Origin: Winogradskyella sp.
Lineage (GTDB): Bacteria; Bacteroidota; Bacteroidia; Flavobacteriales; Flavobacteriaceae
Reading direction: 5' to 3'
Assembly (NCBI RefSeq): GCF_028282165.1
Contig: NZ_JANQIM010000003.1
Location: 1 to 64,000, forward strand
Length of the DNA: 64,000 bases
Shown here: positions 7,461-16,346 of the stretch, one piece after another
How positions within the stretch are numbered: position 1 is the stretch's first letter
How the letters are laid out: the number at the start of each line of letters is the position of its first letter
Notes under the pieces: generated by a model
What the model saw: only the letters and a program-made list of their open reading frames with translations
Database searches by the model: none
Told to the model about the DNA's origin: nothing
Made by a program: the position numbers and the translations under genes

Positions 7461-8744
7461 ATGGTTAGCGTAAAATCTAATTGTTACGCGGATAACATAT
7501 CCGCGCTATCTGGATATAACCATCTCAATCTACCAACGCTAGTGGAGATCAATGGGCCCTTGTTTACCAGTGACGACGATAACGGTGTTATAGAATATGT
7601 GTACGATGCCACGGGCACAAAACTGGAGAAGAAGGTCTCCGAGTATTATTCCAAGAGCATCCGCAGTGTAGAATGCACCCGGTACGCAGGCCATTTTGTA
7701 TATGTAAAAAGGGGAAACCTTCAGTCGCCCTTTAAACTCTCCTTCTTCAACCAGCCCGAAGGTTATGTAGAGCGTAACGGCTCGGAATACGATTATGTTT
7801 ACCAATATAAGGACCACTTGGGTAACATTAGGTTGACCTATATGGACAATAATGGCAGCTTGGATATTATCGAGGAGCATAACTACTATCCTTTTGGCGG
7901 GCTTCATAAAGGTTACAACGATGTCGTGTCGGCAAACGTTAATAGTGTGGCGCAGAAGTTCAAGTATAATGGCAAGGAGTTAGAAGAATCTTTAGGTTAT
8001 GGAATGTACGAATACGAAGCGAGACATTACGACCCTTGGACAGCAAGGTTCGTAACGATTGACCCATTGGCAGAAGACTATAATTTCCAGTCGACTTATG
8101 CGTATGCAATTAATAATCCAATATTCTTTATAGATAAACTTGGTATGGGGCCATGGATACCAAATGGTGATGGTACTTGGACTGCTGAAGCTGGAGATAG
8201 TGCATCAACCTTATCAAGAGATGCTGGAATTTCTTTTGAGAGAGCTAAAGAAATAATGGCCAGTACACCAAAAGAAAACTCATCTTTAGGAAACATGGGT
8301 ACGTATATCGACACTAAAGATGGTGTGGAAAAATCAGCGGTTGATCCAGGAGATATAGTTGCAATACCCGAGCAAGTAGAGGAACATCAAGAAATCGCAT
8401 CAATAATAGATAATAGTTCTTTTTCTGCTAAGGAAATGACTAAGGATATGGTACAAGCAACCGACAATGATGAGGCTAAAGAAGATATGGTTAATTGGGA
8501 GCCAGAGAAGCCAGATATTAGTTTGAAAGGTGTTGTTAAAGGGATGGGCGGCTCAGGCTTTTCTCCATTTAATTGCCCAATGTGTCCACCATCAAATGCT
8601 GGTCCTTCAGGTATAGGTTATAACACATATAGAATAATTCTCATTGAAACTCACAAAAGAGATCATGTACCGGTTTTAAAAAGAATACAAGATTCGATAA
8701 ATAATGATAAAGCAACCAAAAGGGAAGAAGAAGAAAATGACTAA
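7461..8744 (+). CDS. Rhs-core fragment (module E), longest core, with unknown C-terminal domain preceded by a LysM-like segment
   Basis: SGYNHLNLPTLVEI...VIEYVYDATGTKLEKKVSEYY...YVYQYKDHLGNIRLTYMDNNGSLDIIEEHNYYPFGGLHKGYND; then DGTWTAEAGDSASTLSRDAGISFERAKEIM (LysM-like) and an unknown tail with CPMC. Confidence 0.8.
   Translation: MVSVKSNCYADNISALSGYNHLNLPTLVEINGPLFTSDDDNGVIEYVYDATGTKLEKKVSEYYSKSIRSVECTRYAGHFVYVKRGNLQSPFKLSFFNQPEGYVERNGSEYDYVYQYKDHLGNIRLTYMDNNGSLDIIEEHNYYPFGGLHKGYNDVVSANVNSVAQKFKYNGKELEESLGYGMYEYEARHYDPWTARFVTIDPLAEDYNFQSTYAYAINNPIFFIDKLGMGPWIPNGDGTWTAEAGDSASTLSRDAGISFERAKEIMASTPKENSSLGNMGTYIDTKDGVEKSAVDPGDIVAIPEQVEEHQEIASIIDNSSFSAKEMTKDMVQATDNDEAKEDMVNWEPEKPDISLKGVVKGMGGSGFSPFNCPMCPPSNAGPSGIGYNTYRIILIETHKRDHVPVLKRIQDSINNDKATKREEEEND
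7757..7957 (+). repeat. Rhs core direct repeat copy E
   Basis: Near-identical to copy A (84-282), including GGLHKGYNDVVSANVNSVAQK. Confidence 0.8.
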
Positions 8745-9375
8745 AAAGACAATTTTATACCTTTTAACCTTACTTTTATTCTATATTTTAGAATACGTTT
8801 TGGGCTTTTTTTTAACAAAAGGGTTTACTAACTTATTACTAAAAATAGAACCCAAAAATTATCTTTTAAATTTTAATATAAGTCTTATATTATCTAAGTT
8901 ATTGATATTTTTTTTGGTACTATTTTTAATTTCAAAAATTAAGATTAAGAATTTAATTAGATATTCAAAAATTGACTATAAACTAGTAATCTTTAGTCTT
9001 GTTATAGGTTTAGGTTATTTTATAATAAATAGATATATTTTCGATGCAAATTTCAAGATGAATATTAAACCTGACGCATATAATAGTTCGTTGCTATATT
9101 TAAGTGGTGCAATAGTTATTGGACCTATATATGAAGAGGTTTTATATAGGGGAATTGGTTTTGAATTTTTAAAATCTACTGGCATATCGGATGCAGTAAT
9201 AATAATTTTCACTTCTCTTGTATTTGGCTTGATTCATTTGCCAGATTTAGATGCGGTTTTTGGAACTTTTGCTTTAGGTCTGATTTGCTCAATTTGCTAT
9301 TTAAAGACAAGAAATATCATTTACCCTATTTGTATACATGCATTTTATAACTTTCTTATGTTTAACATAATCTAG
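8737..9375 (+). CDS. CPBP (Abi/CAAX-like) family intramembrane protease-like protein, candidate immunity for module E
   Basis: Likely ATG at 8737 overlapping module E stop by 8 nt. Motifs EEVLYRG, FGLIHLPD, YPICIHAFYNFL and multiple TM segments. ORF track starts upstream at 8704. Confidence 0.82.
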   Translation: MTKKTILYLLTLLLFYILEYVLGFFLTKGFTNLLLKIEPKNYLLNFNISLILSKLLIFFLVLFLISKIKIKNLIRYSKIDYKLVIFSLVIGLGYFIINRYIFDANFKMNIKPDAYNSSLLYLSGAIVIGPIYEEVLYRGIGFEFLKSTGISDAVIIIFTSLVFGLIHLPDLDAVFGTFALGLICSICYLKTRNIIYPICIHAFYNFLMFNII

Positions 9376-9383
9376 GTTGTTAG

Positions 9384-9437
9384 GGTAGTGTTTTAAAATA
9401 GGACACGACACCATATAAGAGCTTAAATAATTGAAAA
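9384..9437 (+). repeat. Intergenic repeat copy R3
   Basis: ggtagtgttttaaaataggacacgacaccatataagagcttaaataattgaaaa; similar to R1/R2. Confidence 0.5.
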
Positions 9438-9571
9438 ACAGTAATTAACCGAAATGGCAGTCGCTGTTTTTCTTTGTTCATTGATATATTGGCAAAAGAG
9501 AAAATCCTTTAGAACCTGTAAAATAAGGGTTTGTAAAACCGTTATGTTTTAAATTAGGACATGGAGGTGAA

Positions 9572-9660
9572 AAGCGTTAGGGATGGCAGCGGCATCCCAA
9601 GACAGCATCGTCTGGGATACAGCGTACAGCCCGACTCTACGAAGTATTTACGTAGTAGGG
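9572..9660. repeat. REP-like palindromic element (three adjacent hairpins)
   Basis: GGGATG-gcagcgg-CATCCC (9580-9598); ATCCCAAGAC-agcatc-GTCTGGGAT (bulged); CTACG-aagtattta-CGTAG (9637-9655). Confidence 0.5.
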
Positions 9661-9673
9661 GAACGCCCAAAAA

Positions 9674-9721
9674 CAAAGGGCTATAACCATCTCAATCTAC
9701 CAACGGTAGTGGAGATCAATA
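9674..9721 (+). pseudogene. Relic of Rhs core (GYNHLNLPTVVEIN)
   Basis: ggctataaccatctcaatctaccaacggtagtggagatcaat nearly matches 7510-7552 inside module E. Confidence 0.7.
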
Positions 9722-9819
9722 GATCCCGACCGCATGGATTTATTCATTAAACGCTATTGTTATAAATTGGAATTCATCCATTCCCTTCATTTAGATGGAA
9801 TCCGTGTAATCTAAGGGTG

Positions 9820-10809
9820 TCATTTTTCCTTTAATAATATTTTTATAGCATCGACAATTACATCAGGTTCATCAACATGTATATAATGCCCACTATTAGA
9901 TGCAACGATATGAGTGCTATTAGACGATAACCCTAGTAATAACTTCTGTAGATTTTGAGAATGTTCTATCAATTCATCAGTACTCCAATTATCGTCCCCT
10001 TCGGGGTTATCTTTATTGTCAGCGGAAATAACAATTAATGGAATATCTCCAAGATTGTAGTTGTCATAATTAGAATACATTCGTTGAAATATTTCCGCTT
10101 CATATGTGTTTCCCTGCCCTTTAACATAGGTCCAAGGCCTTTCATTGTAAATCCAATGAAATAGTTTTTTATCGCTTTCAGAGAATTTATTTAACATATC
10201 CCCAAAATCCCTTTTTGGCTGAAACGATTTAACTTCGGGGATTGAGCTTAACGGTGTTTTTTTAACTTCTGGAATAGTATCATTTGCTGTTAATCTCATT
10301 TTTTTCCACTCCATTTTCTTAGCGGACTTATTGTAAATTTTTAATACTATATCTGGGTGAGTTGCATCGACCAATACTACACCTGAAACATCATCCTTAT
10401 ATTCTGAAGCAAACAAATTAGCCAGTATCCCGCCTAAGGAATGCCCAACAACTATGTACGGTGGTTTTAATCCTGCCATTTTTAAGGCCTGGTGGCTATC
10501 AAAAACTTGTTGGTCTAACGACATTCCATAACCATGATCACTCCATCCTTCACCTGCATGATCAATGGCCACAGCAGTAGCAAAACTCCCTACCTTAGGT
10601 AATACGAGATTCCAAATCAATGCGATATCTCCGGCACCATGAAAGAAGACAACGGTCGGACCAGATGTATCTTCTCCCTGTACAATTAAGTGAATGTTGT
10701 AACCTCCAATATCAACAAGCTTCCCTGGGGCTGGGTATTGTTTTTCTTGAGAAAAACAATTAATGGCTACAAATAATACAATAAGTGTAATTATTTTTTT
10801 CGTTTTCAT
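9820..10809 (-). CDS. Alpha/beta hydrolase, secreted
   Basis: Signal peptide, FFHGAGD, VVGHSLGGILANLFASEY, C-terminal SNSGHYIHVDEP. Confidence 0.85.
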   Translation of the reverse strand: MKTKKIITLIVLFVAINCFSQEKQYPAPGKLVDIGGYNIHLIVQGEDTSGPTVVFFHGAGDIALIWNLVLPKVGSFATAVAIDHAGEGWSDHGYGMSLDQQVFDSHQALKMAGLKPPYIVVGHSLGGILANLFASEYKDDVSGVVLVDATHPDIVLKIYNKSAKKMEWKKMRLTANDTIPEVKKTPLSSIPEVKSFQPKRDFGDMLNKFSESDKKLFHWIYNERPWTYVKGQGNTYEAEIFQRMYSNYDNYNLGDIPLIVISADNKDNPEGDDNWSTDELIEHSQNLQKLLLGLSSNSTHIVASNSGHYIHVDEPDVIVDAIKILLKEK

Positions 10810-10979
10810 TTGCCCTGTTCAAAGTTGATAATTCTTTTATTTATCAATATGGTGTTTATGTTACCTGTAATAGATTGAATTCGTAAAGCACTTTATCCAA
10901 ATATAAAAAATAATCTATAAGATAATAGTAAACTTTTAGGCCTTAAACGAATCATCTTATCCATTTTAATATTACATCA

Positions 10980-11639
10980 TTAGATAAACCCTTTTTGTCT
11001 AGCGCTAGCTAATAATTGTTGGTCATTTCCTTTAAAAATACCAAATACGTCTTTCAACTTGCGTTTTCTGTTTTCTACAGCACTTTTAGATAAATGAACC
11101 AGATGGGGTAATTCTGTTGTTTTTTTACCCAACGAAAGGTAGTGAAGGATTGCTTTATCTACCTTATCAATTTGAATGCCGCTAGCAATACTATTTCTTA
11201 AATATTGTAATACTGTTTTACTGTAATATGGTGAAGCATTAAGTACTGTTTTTATAGCATTGACCAATTCAGAATAATCGACATCACTTCTTATGATAAG
11301 ACTCTCTGGATTAATTGTATTTAAAAGGGTATGGATTTGAATGCTACATGTGCTTGACGAAAACAAAATAAGCTTCACGTCTGGAAATTGAACTTTTAAT
11401 TTTGAAATAATATCTTCTATGTATAATAATTTCTTATTTCTATACAATGGAATTCCAATGTTAATTAATGCCAGTTCCATAACTACACTATTATTGATTA
11501 TTTCTAAAGTTTCGTCACCGGATCTCGAAGTTTTTATCTGATATGAACCCTCATGATAAAGTGATCTAATCGCATTTTTTAGAATATCAATAATTAAAAG
11601 TTCATTTTCAACAATAAGGATATTCGTGGGTTTTAACAT
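10980..11639 (-). CDS. Response regulator transcription factor (receiver + LuxR-type HTH)
   Basis: ILIVENELLIIDILKNAI receiver-like start; C-terminal HYLSLGKKTTELPHLVHLSKSAVENRKRKLKDVFGI HTH. Confidence 0.7.
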   Translation of the reverse strand: MLKPTNILIVENELLIIDILKNAIRSLYHEGSYQIKTSRSGDETLEIINNSVVMELALINIGIPLYRNKKLLYIEDIISKLKVQFPDVKLILFSSSTCSIQIHTLLNTINPESLIIRSDVDYSELVNAIKTVLNASPYYSKTVLQYLRNSIASGIQIDKVDKAILHYLSLGKKTTELPHLVHLSKSAVENRKRKLKDVFGIFKGNDQQLLASARQKGFI

Positions 11640-11867
11640 GTATTAATAGTTTGAATGATTGGTGTGTCCGTTTATAAAAGGATGCCATTTTTAAAAAAAG
11701 GTTGCGTACCATTATAGTTGAAACTCAAATTTAGAGGTTCTATTAGATAGTGTTTTTAATTGGCACTTTTTAAAACGGAAACCATCACACATCTGAGTAC
11801 ATAAACTTCCAAATAAGAAGTTCCACTCTTGCAAAGGCTCGAAGTTTCGTTAAAAAATAAAAGGCCA

Positions 11868-11904
11868 TAACACCAGATAGGTATGTTATAGCCTTTCTAT
11901 GACG
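11868..11904 (-). terminator. Rho-independent terminator of the 11972-12244 minus gene
   Basis: On minus strand AAGGCTATAACA...TGTTATGGCCTTTTATTTTTT. Confidence 0.7.
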
Positions 11905-11971
11905 ATGCCAAAAGCATCCAAATCAAATGTTTTGTTCTTATCTATAGGTCAACAACTCAATAATGCCATCG

Positions 11972-12244
11972 CTAGAGTAAAAAAAAAGCGTATACCAAAC
12001 CTAAAAACAGAAGAATTGTAACTACTATTATTTTGGTCATTCTTATCCTATGCTCTTCCTTTAAGCGCTTGGCTAAGGCTTTTAGTTCCTTAGTTGTTGC
12101 TTTAGGCAGGTTGTATTCCGTCTTTGTATTAGAATCATAACCACCCAGCCTATTTCTTAGACCAAGTCTATCTTTTACTTTCTTACGATTAGACAATAAA
12201 TTCAAATTATTTCTAATACTGGTCATCATTGAACTGGCGCTCAT
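11972..12244 (-). CDS. Small membrane-anchored hypothetical protein
   Basis: Likely start at internal Met (MSASSMMTSIRNNLN...); C-terminal TM TKIIVVTILLFLGLVYAFFLL. ORF track starts at 12292. Confidence 0.5.
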   Translation of the reverse strand: MSASSMMTSIRNNLNLLSNRKKVKDRLGLRNRLGGYDSNTKTEYNLPKATTKELKALAKRLKEEHRIRMTKIIVVTILLFLGLVYAFFLL

Positions 12245-12368
12245 AACTTTAAAGTGTTTATTGAAAAATGAAAATAAAATCCAAGGCAACATAAATTTAC
12301 ATTGCGAATTGTATAAAAGACACTTTTAGAGTACCAGTTAAAAGTTCAGAAAATCTAGCCTTTCTCTT

Positions 12369-12617
12369 TTAGAATATGATAATTAAGGCTATGGCAAATA
12401 CAGACAGTTTTAGGATAGCAGCTGTATGGTTAATTCTATTGAATTGTGAAGATTTAATACGTTGTCTAATTCCAAATACAGAGGTTGGTCTCGGTGCACT
12501 AAAATTTTGTTTCACAATTGATTTGTAATTAGAATTCAACAGTCCATTGGTGGTATAATGAGACACCGTCTCGGGTTCTGGTAAAGCTTCTAATTCTTGA
12601 TTTAATACTAATTCCAT
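12369..12617 (-). CDS. Small hypothetical protein with C-terminal TM
   Basis: 82 aa ORF, C-terminal LKLSVFAIALIIIF. Confidence 0.45.
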   Translation of the reverse strand: MELVLNQELEALPEPETVSHYTTNGLLNSNYKSIVKQNFSAPRPTSVFGIRQRIKSSQFNRINHTAAILKLSVFAIALIIIF

Positions 12618-12786
12618 GATGGTTAATTTTTAATTGGTTACGCTAATATGACGCAGCACAATAAAAAATGTTACACGCTGTGTTACAACTATAGCGTACG
12701 ATTGAAGACATTAACCTTAAAAAACACCAGTAAAAATATAGGCTGGCTAAATTTTAAAAAATCCAAAAAAAATTTAAACTAGGAGG

Positions 12787-14208
12787 TCATTGACCACTTC
12801 CAAACACCAAATTAAGACCAAATTGTATCGAATTACTTTGTGATCTTGCCAAATTTTGATACTCTAATACATTATCGGCTAGGACATATAGATTTAAGGG
12901 TCCCAAATCTGCCGAAATACCTAACCCAACATTAGTAAATGAAAATGAATCTATCGTATAGGTGGCTTTAAACTGCAACCCCTCAAAAAGACGTCGGTAA
13001 TAAAATGCCGTTAATGCCAACTGTGGTGCCCTAGGTCGGCGTACAGCAAATAATTGTGCTCCAACAGCATTTAAATAACCACTATCCTCAGCAAGACAAT
13101 TGCAGTCTTTGGAAATTCGCTCACCAAAGCTGTAGCGTACGGCCGCATTAAACTTGGTGGGACGCCAAGTGGTATATTTGGTCGCTGTGGTATCTATTTC
13201 AAACAACTCTTCAAAATTATCGGCCACCTCGTTCCAGTAATCTTCTGCAGTTTGCCCATTTGGTACTTCAGGGAATAACGGATTAATCCCCTCGTAGACA
13301 TAGCTTCCGTTAACAGCATAGTTATCTAAATCTTTGGAATGTCTTATAAAACCTACATCCAACAAACTGGCTTCGATAGTCCATTGATCTGTGGGGAAGT
13401 ACGTAAAACCAAAGTCTAAGCCCAAACCTAGATTACCTCCAAAAAGTAAGCGTCTGCGAAGCGTTCTTATATCATCTGAAACCTCGGAATTATCATCTTC
13501 TGCAAGACTTCTAATGCCAGATGTATTGTACGTAAAATCTAGATTAAATGTATGAATCAATAAATTGTTTTGTCCTTCTTGTGTTAAAAAAGAACCTCTA
13601 TTATTGGTAGAGTTTATATTAAAAACACTAGAATAAATCTTACCCCTTGCTCCTATCGTAAACTTGTCGTTAACCTTTTTGGTGAGACCAACATGGAATA
13701 CAGAAACCATTTCTCCACTTAAGTTAAAGTCGCTAACATCGAACACACGCCCAATGTTAGTGGCATTGCCTTCATAAGCTAAAATGGCATAATCCTTAGG
13801 ATGATAAGCAATAACATCCGTTTCAAGATACATCCCAAAGGACAAATACCTATCTTTTTCTATACCTCTACCAAATGCAAACCCACCACTAAAGATATCG
13901 AGTTGTTGGGTTGCCGTGAAAAAATCGCTTCGGTCCAACTGAAATATAACGCTTTGCAACTTATCATTAAAATCTCTACCGTCATCTGCAAAAAGATCGA
14001 AAGTACTTATCCCTGAAGATCCAAAGTTAAAATGAAAATGAGAGAGTAACGGAACACCGACAAACCAATCATTGTCTAAAGTCGTGCTCGGATTAATCAA
14101 AACCGATTGCGGAATATCATTAAACCCAAATAGAAGCTGTTTATTCTGAGAGAATAAGTGCTTTACTGTTAGCATCAGGATTACAATAACTAACCTTTTG
14201 CTAAACAT
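12787..14208 (-). CDS. Outer membrane beta-barrel protein (DUF5723-like)
   Basis: Signal peptide; alternating hydrophobic strands (DKFTIGARGKIYSSVFNI, LFGGNLGLGLDFGFTYF), ends in SIQFGLNLVFG. Confidence 0.65.
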   Translation of the reverse strand: MFSKRLVIVILMLTVKHLFSQNKQLLFGFNDIPQSVLINPSTTLDNDWFVGVPLLSHFHFNFGSSGISTFDLFADDGRDFNDKLQSVIFQLDRSDFFTATQQLDIFSGGFAFGRGIEKDRYLSFGMYLETDVIAYHPKDYAILAYEGNATNIGRVFDVSDFNLSGEMVSVFHVGLTKKVNDKFTIGARGKIYSSVFNINSTNNRGSFLTQEGQNNLLIHTFNLDFTYNTSGIRSLAEDDNSEVSDDIRTLRRRLLFGGNLGLGLDFGFTYFPTDQWTIEASLLDVGFIRHSKDLDNYAVNGSYVYEGINPLFPEVPNGQTAEDYWNEVADNFEELFEIDTTATKYTTWRPTKFNAAVRYSFGERISKDCNCLAEDSGYLNAVGAQLFAVRRPRAPQLALTAFYYRRLFEGLQFKATYTIDSFSFTNVGLGISADLGPLNLYVLADNVLEYQNLARSQSNSIQFGLNLVFGSGQ

Positions 14209-14777
14209 TACACTGGTATATTGAGATAAAAGAAGCCTTTAGACCTAAGGGTTATGTTCCCTGTAGAGTTTTCATCAAGGATCGAACCATCCATACTGGG
14301 ATAGAGTCTTAATGTAATAACCATCTTTACAGTCAATTTAAGGGCTTCTTGGCTGTCACCCTCAAAGACATGAGTGCTTTCGGTAACGACCTCGCTACCG
14401 TCATTTGAAGGCTGGGCATCAAAAGATAATGTATGAAGAAGTTCGTCAGAATTGCTTAAAAAATCAACTTGTAAGCCAAATGTACGATTAATGGTGTTTG
14501 TAGCTTCAAAGATTAATTCTGTTCGAACTAAATTATCGATGACAAATTCTTCGGTAAATATCTCAATATTGGCAATAGTGTCACTCACCTGTTCCAATTC
14601 TATTCCATTTTCGGAAAAGCGAGAGGCTTCGACATCTGTATAAACCACACTTGAGGCAACAACGGGAGTGAGCGTTAGATCTTCGGCTTGGTCAAAGTCT
14701 ACATCTTCTACACAAGACATAATGGTTAAGACAAAAATGAAAAAACAGAGTCTATTTTTTGACTTACTTTTCAACAT
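14208..14777 (-). CDS. Lipoprotein of unknown function
   Basis: LCFFIFVLTIMSCVEDVDFDQ lipobox; abuts upstream of the 12787-14208 gene. Confidence 0.6.
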   Translation of the reverse strand: MLKSKSKNRLCFFIFVLTIMSCVEDVDFDQAEDLTLTPVVASSVVYTDVEASRFSENGIELEQVSDTIANIEIFTEEFVIDNLVRTELIFEATNTINRTFGLQVDFLSNSDELLHTLSFDAQPSNDGSEVVTESTHVFEGDSQEALKLTVKMVITLRLYPSMDGSILDENSTGNITLRSKGFFYLNIPV

Positions 14778-14835
14778 GCGTTTGGGTATTATTACATGCT
14801 AAAATAACGTATTAAACCAAGAACATATTGCAAAA

Positions 14836-16338
14836 CTATCGATTTCTCCAGAAGAATGGTGTTAACAAAATTAAAACCGTAAAAAGCTCAAGCCTACCCA
14901 ATAACATCATAAATGATGCCCACCATTTCCCTAAAGCTGGTAGTGCAGCATAGTTATTTACAGGCCCAAAATCTCCTAATGCTGGCCCAACGTTTCCTAA
15001 ACTTGAGGCCGAAAGACCTATCGCGGAAGTAAAATCGATCTGAAACATAGAGAATACTAGTGCTCCTATAATAAAGGATAACATATAGAGTATAAAAAAG
15101 CCTAAGACATTAAACACAATATCCTTAGAAACCGATTTGGTATTATATCTAACGGGTAAAATGGCATTGGGATGCAAGGATCTCTTAAACTCTAGAAAAC
15201 CATTTTTGATGAGAATAAGATGCCTTACCACTTTTACACCACCAGATGTACTCCCTGCAGAACCACCTAAGAACATGAGCCCAAAAAAGAAAACCGTTAA
15301 AAATGGTGTCCACATGGTATAATCTGCCGTAACAAAACCTGTGGTAGTAACTATAGCCAATACTTGGAACAAGCCATGTCTAACAGCACTTTCCCCTTCG
15401 CCTAAAACCATTGGGTGAGTCACAGAAGATTGCGATACATCTGCCCTAAAGTATATTAAAAGTGCGGCAACAATAGTAAATGCAGTAATAAACTTAAAAT
15501 AAAGCTTAAACTCATCATCCTTTACAATCTTAGTAACATTACCTTTAAACAAATAATAACTTAGTACAAAATTGGTCCCTGCCAAAAACATAAAGAACAT
15601 AATGATATACTGAACTGCCGGGTTGTCATTCCAATATGCGATGCTAGCATTCTTGGTTGAAAAACCCCCTGTCGATAAAGTGCTTAAAGCATGATTTATG
15701 GCATCAAAAAAAGACATGCCTGCTACTTGTAGCAAAATGGTCTCTGCTATAGTATAACCAAAATAAATAAGCCATAAACGCTTTGCCGTATCGGTAATTC
15801 TTGGATGTAATTTATCGCCTCCTGGACCTGGAGCCTCTGCCGCAAACAACTGCATACCACCTACTCCTAGTAATGGAAGAATTGCTATGGCCAAGACTAT
15901 AATTCCCATTCCACCAATCCAATGTGTCATACTCCTCCAAAACAAAACGCCTTCTGGGAGTATTTCTATATCATTAAGAATACTAGCTCCTGTAGTAGTA
16001 TATCCAGACATCGTCTCAAAAAATGCCTCGGTAAACGATGGTATCGTTTCGGTAGCTAAATATGGAAGGGTTCCCGTGAGTGACATAACAATCCAGCCAA
16101 AAGCTACAACAATATAGCCTTCTCGCTTGTTCATTTCCTTACGATGCTTTTTAGTGCCATACATCGCCACTGCTCCCATAAGCAATGTTGCCATACTTGC
16201 CAAAAACAAATTAAAGGTGACTCCATCCTTATAGATCAAACTAATTAAAGTTGCAAGTAGCATAAAGCCTCCGTTGAATAGCAACAGTAATCCAAAAAAA
16301 TGGAAAATGATCTTATAATTGAGATGTATTCGGGACAT
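14836..16338 (-). CDS. trkH: TrkH-family K+ transporter subunit
   Basis: ETMSGYTTTGASIL, LSTLSTGGFSTKNASI, VTTTGFVTADY, GGSAGSTSGGVKVVR selectivity-filter repeats. Confidence 0.93.
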   Translation of the reverse strand: MSRIHLNYKIIFHFFGLLLLFNGGFMLLATLISLIYKDGVTFNLFLASMATLLMGAVAMYGTKKHRKEMNKREGYIVVAFGWIVMSLTGTLPYLATETIPSFTEAFFETMSGYTTTGASILNDIEILPEGVLFWRSMTHWIGGMGIIVLAIAILPLLGVGGMQLFAAEAPGPGGDKLHPRITDTAKRLWLIYFGYTIAETILLQVAGMSFFDAINHALSTLSTGGFSTKNASIAYWNDNPAVQYIIMFFMFLAGTNFVLSYYLFKGNVTKIVKDDEFKLYFKFITAFTIVAALLIYFRADVSQSSVTHPMVLGEGESAVRHGLFQVLAIVTTTGFVTADYTMWTPFLTVFFFGLMFLGGSAGSTSGGVKVVRHLILIKNGFLEFKRSLHPNAILPVRYNTKSVSKDIVFNVLGFFILYMLSFIIGALVFSMFQIDFTSAIGLSASSLGNVGPALGDFGPVNNYAALPALGKWWASFMMLLGRLELFTVLILLTPFFWRNR

Positions 16339-16346
16339 AATAGCAA

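Noticed and set aside
7539-7907. Minus-strand 122-aa ORF in module E
   Set aside because: Antisense of conserved Rhs core coding sequence; no recognisable domain.
84-7957. Repeated core segments considered as CRISPR or transposon terminal repeats
   Set aside because: Repeats are ~200 bp, coding, irregularly spaced (1.6-2.6 kb) and belong to the Rhs core; no spacer array, no transposase in the window.
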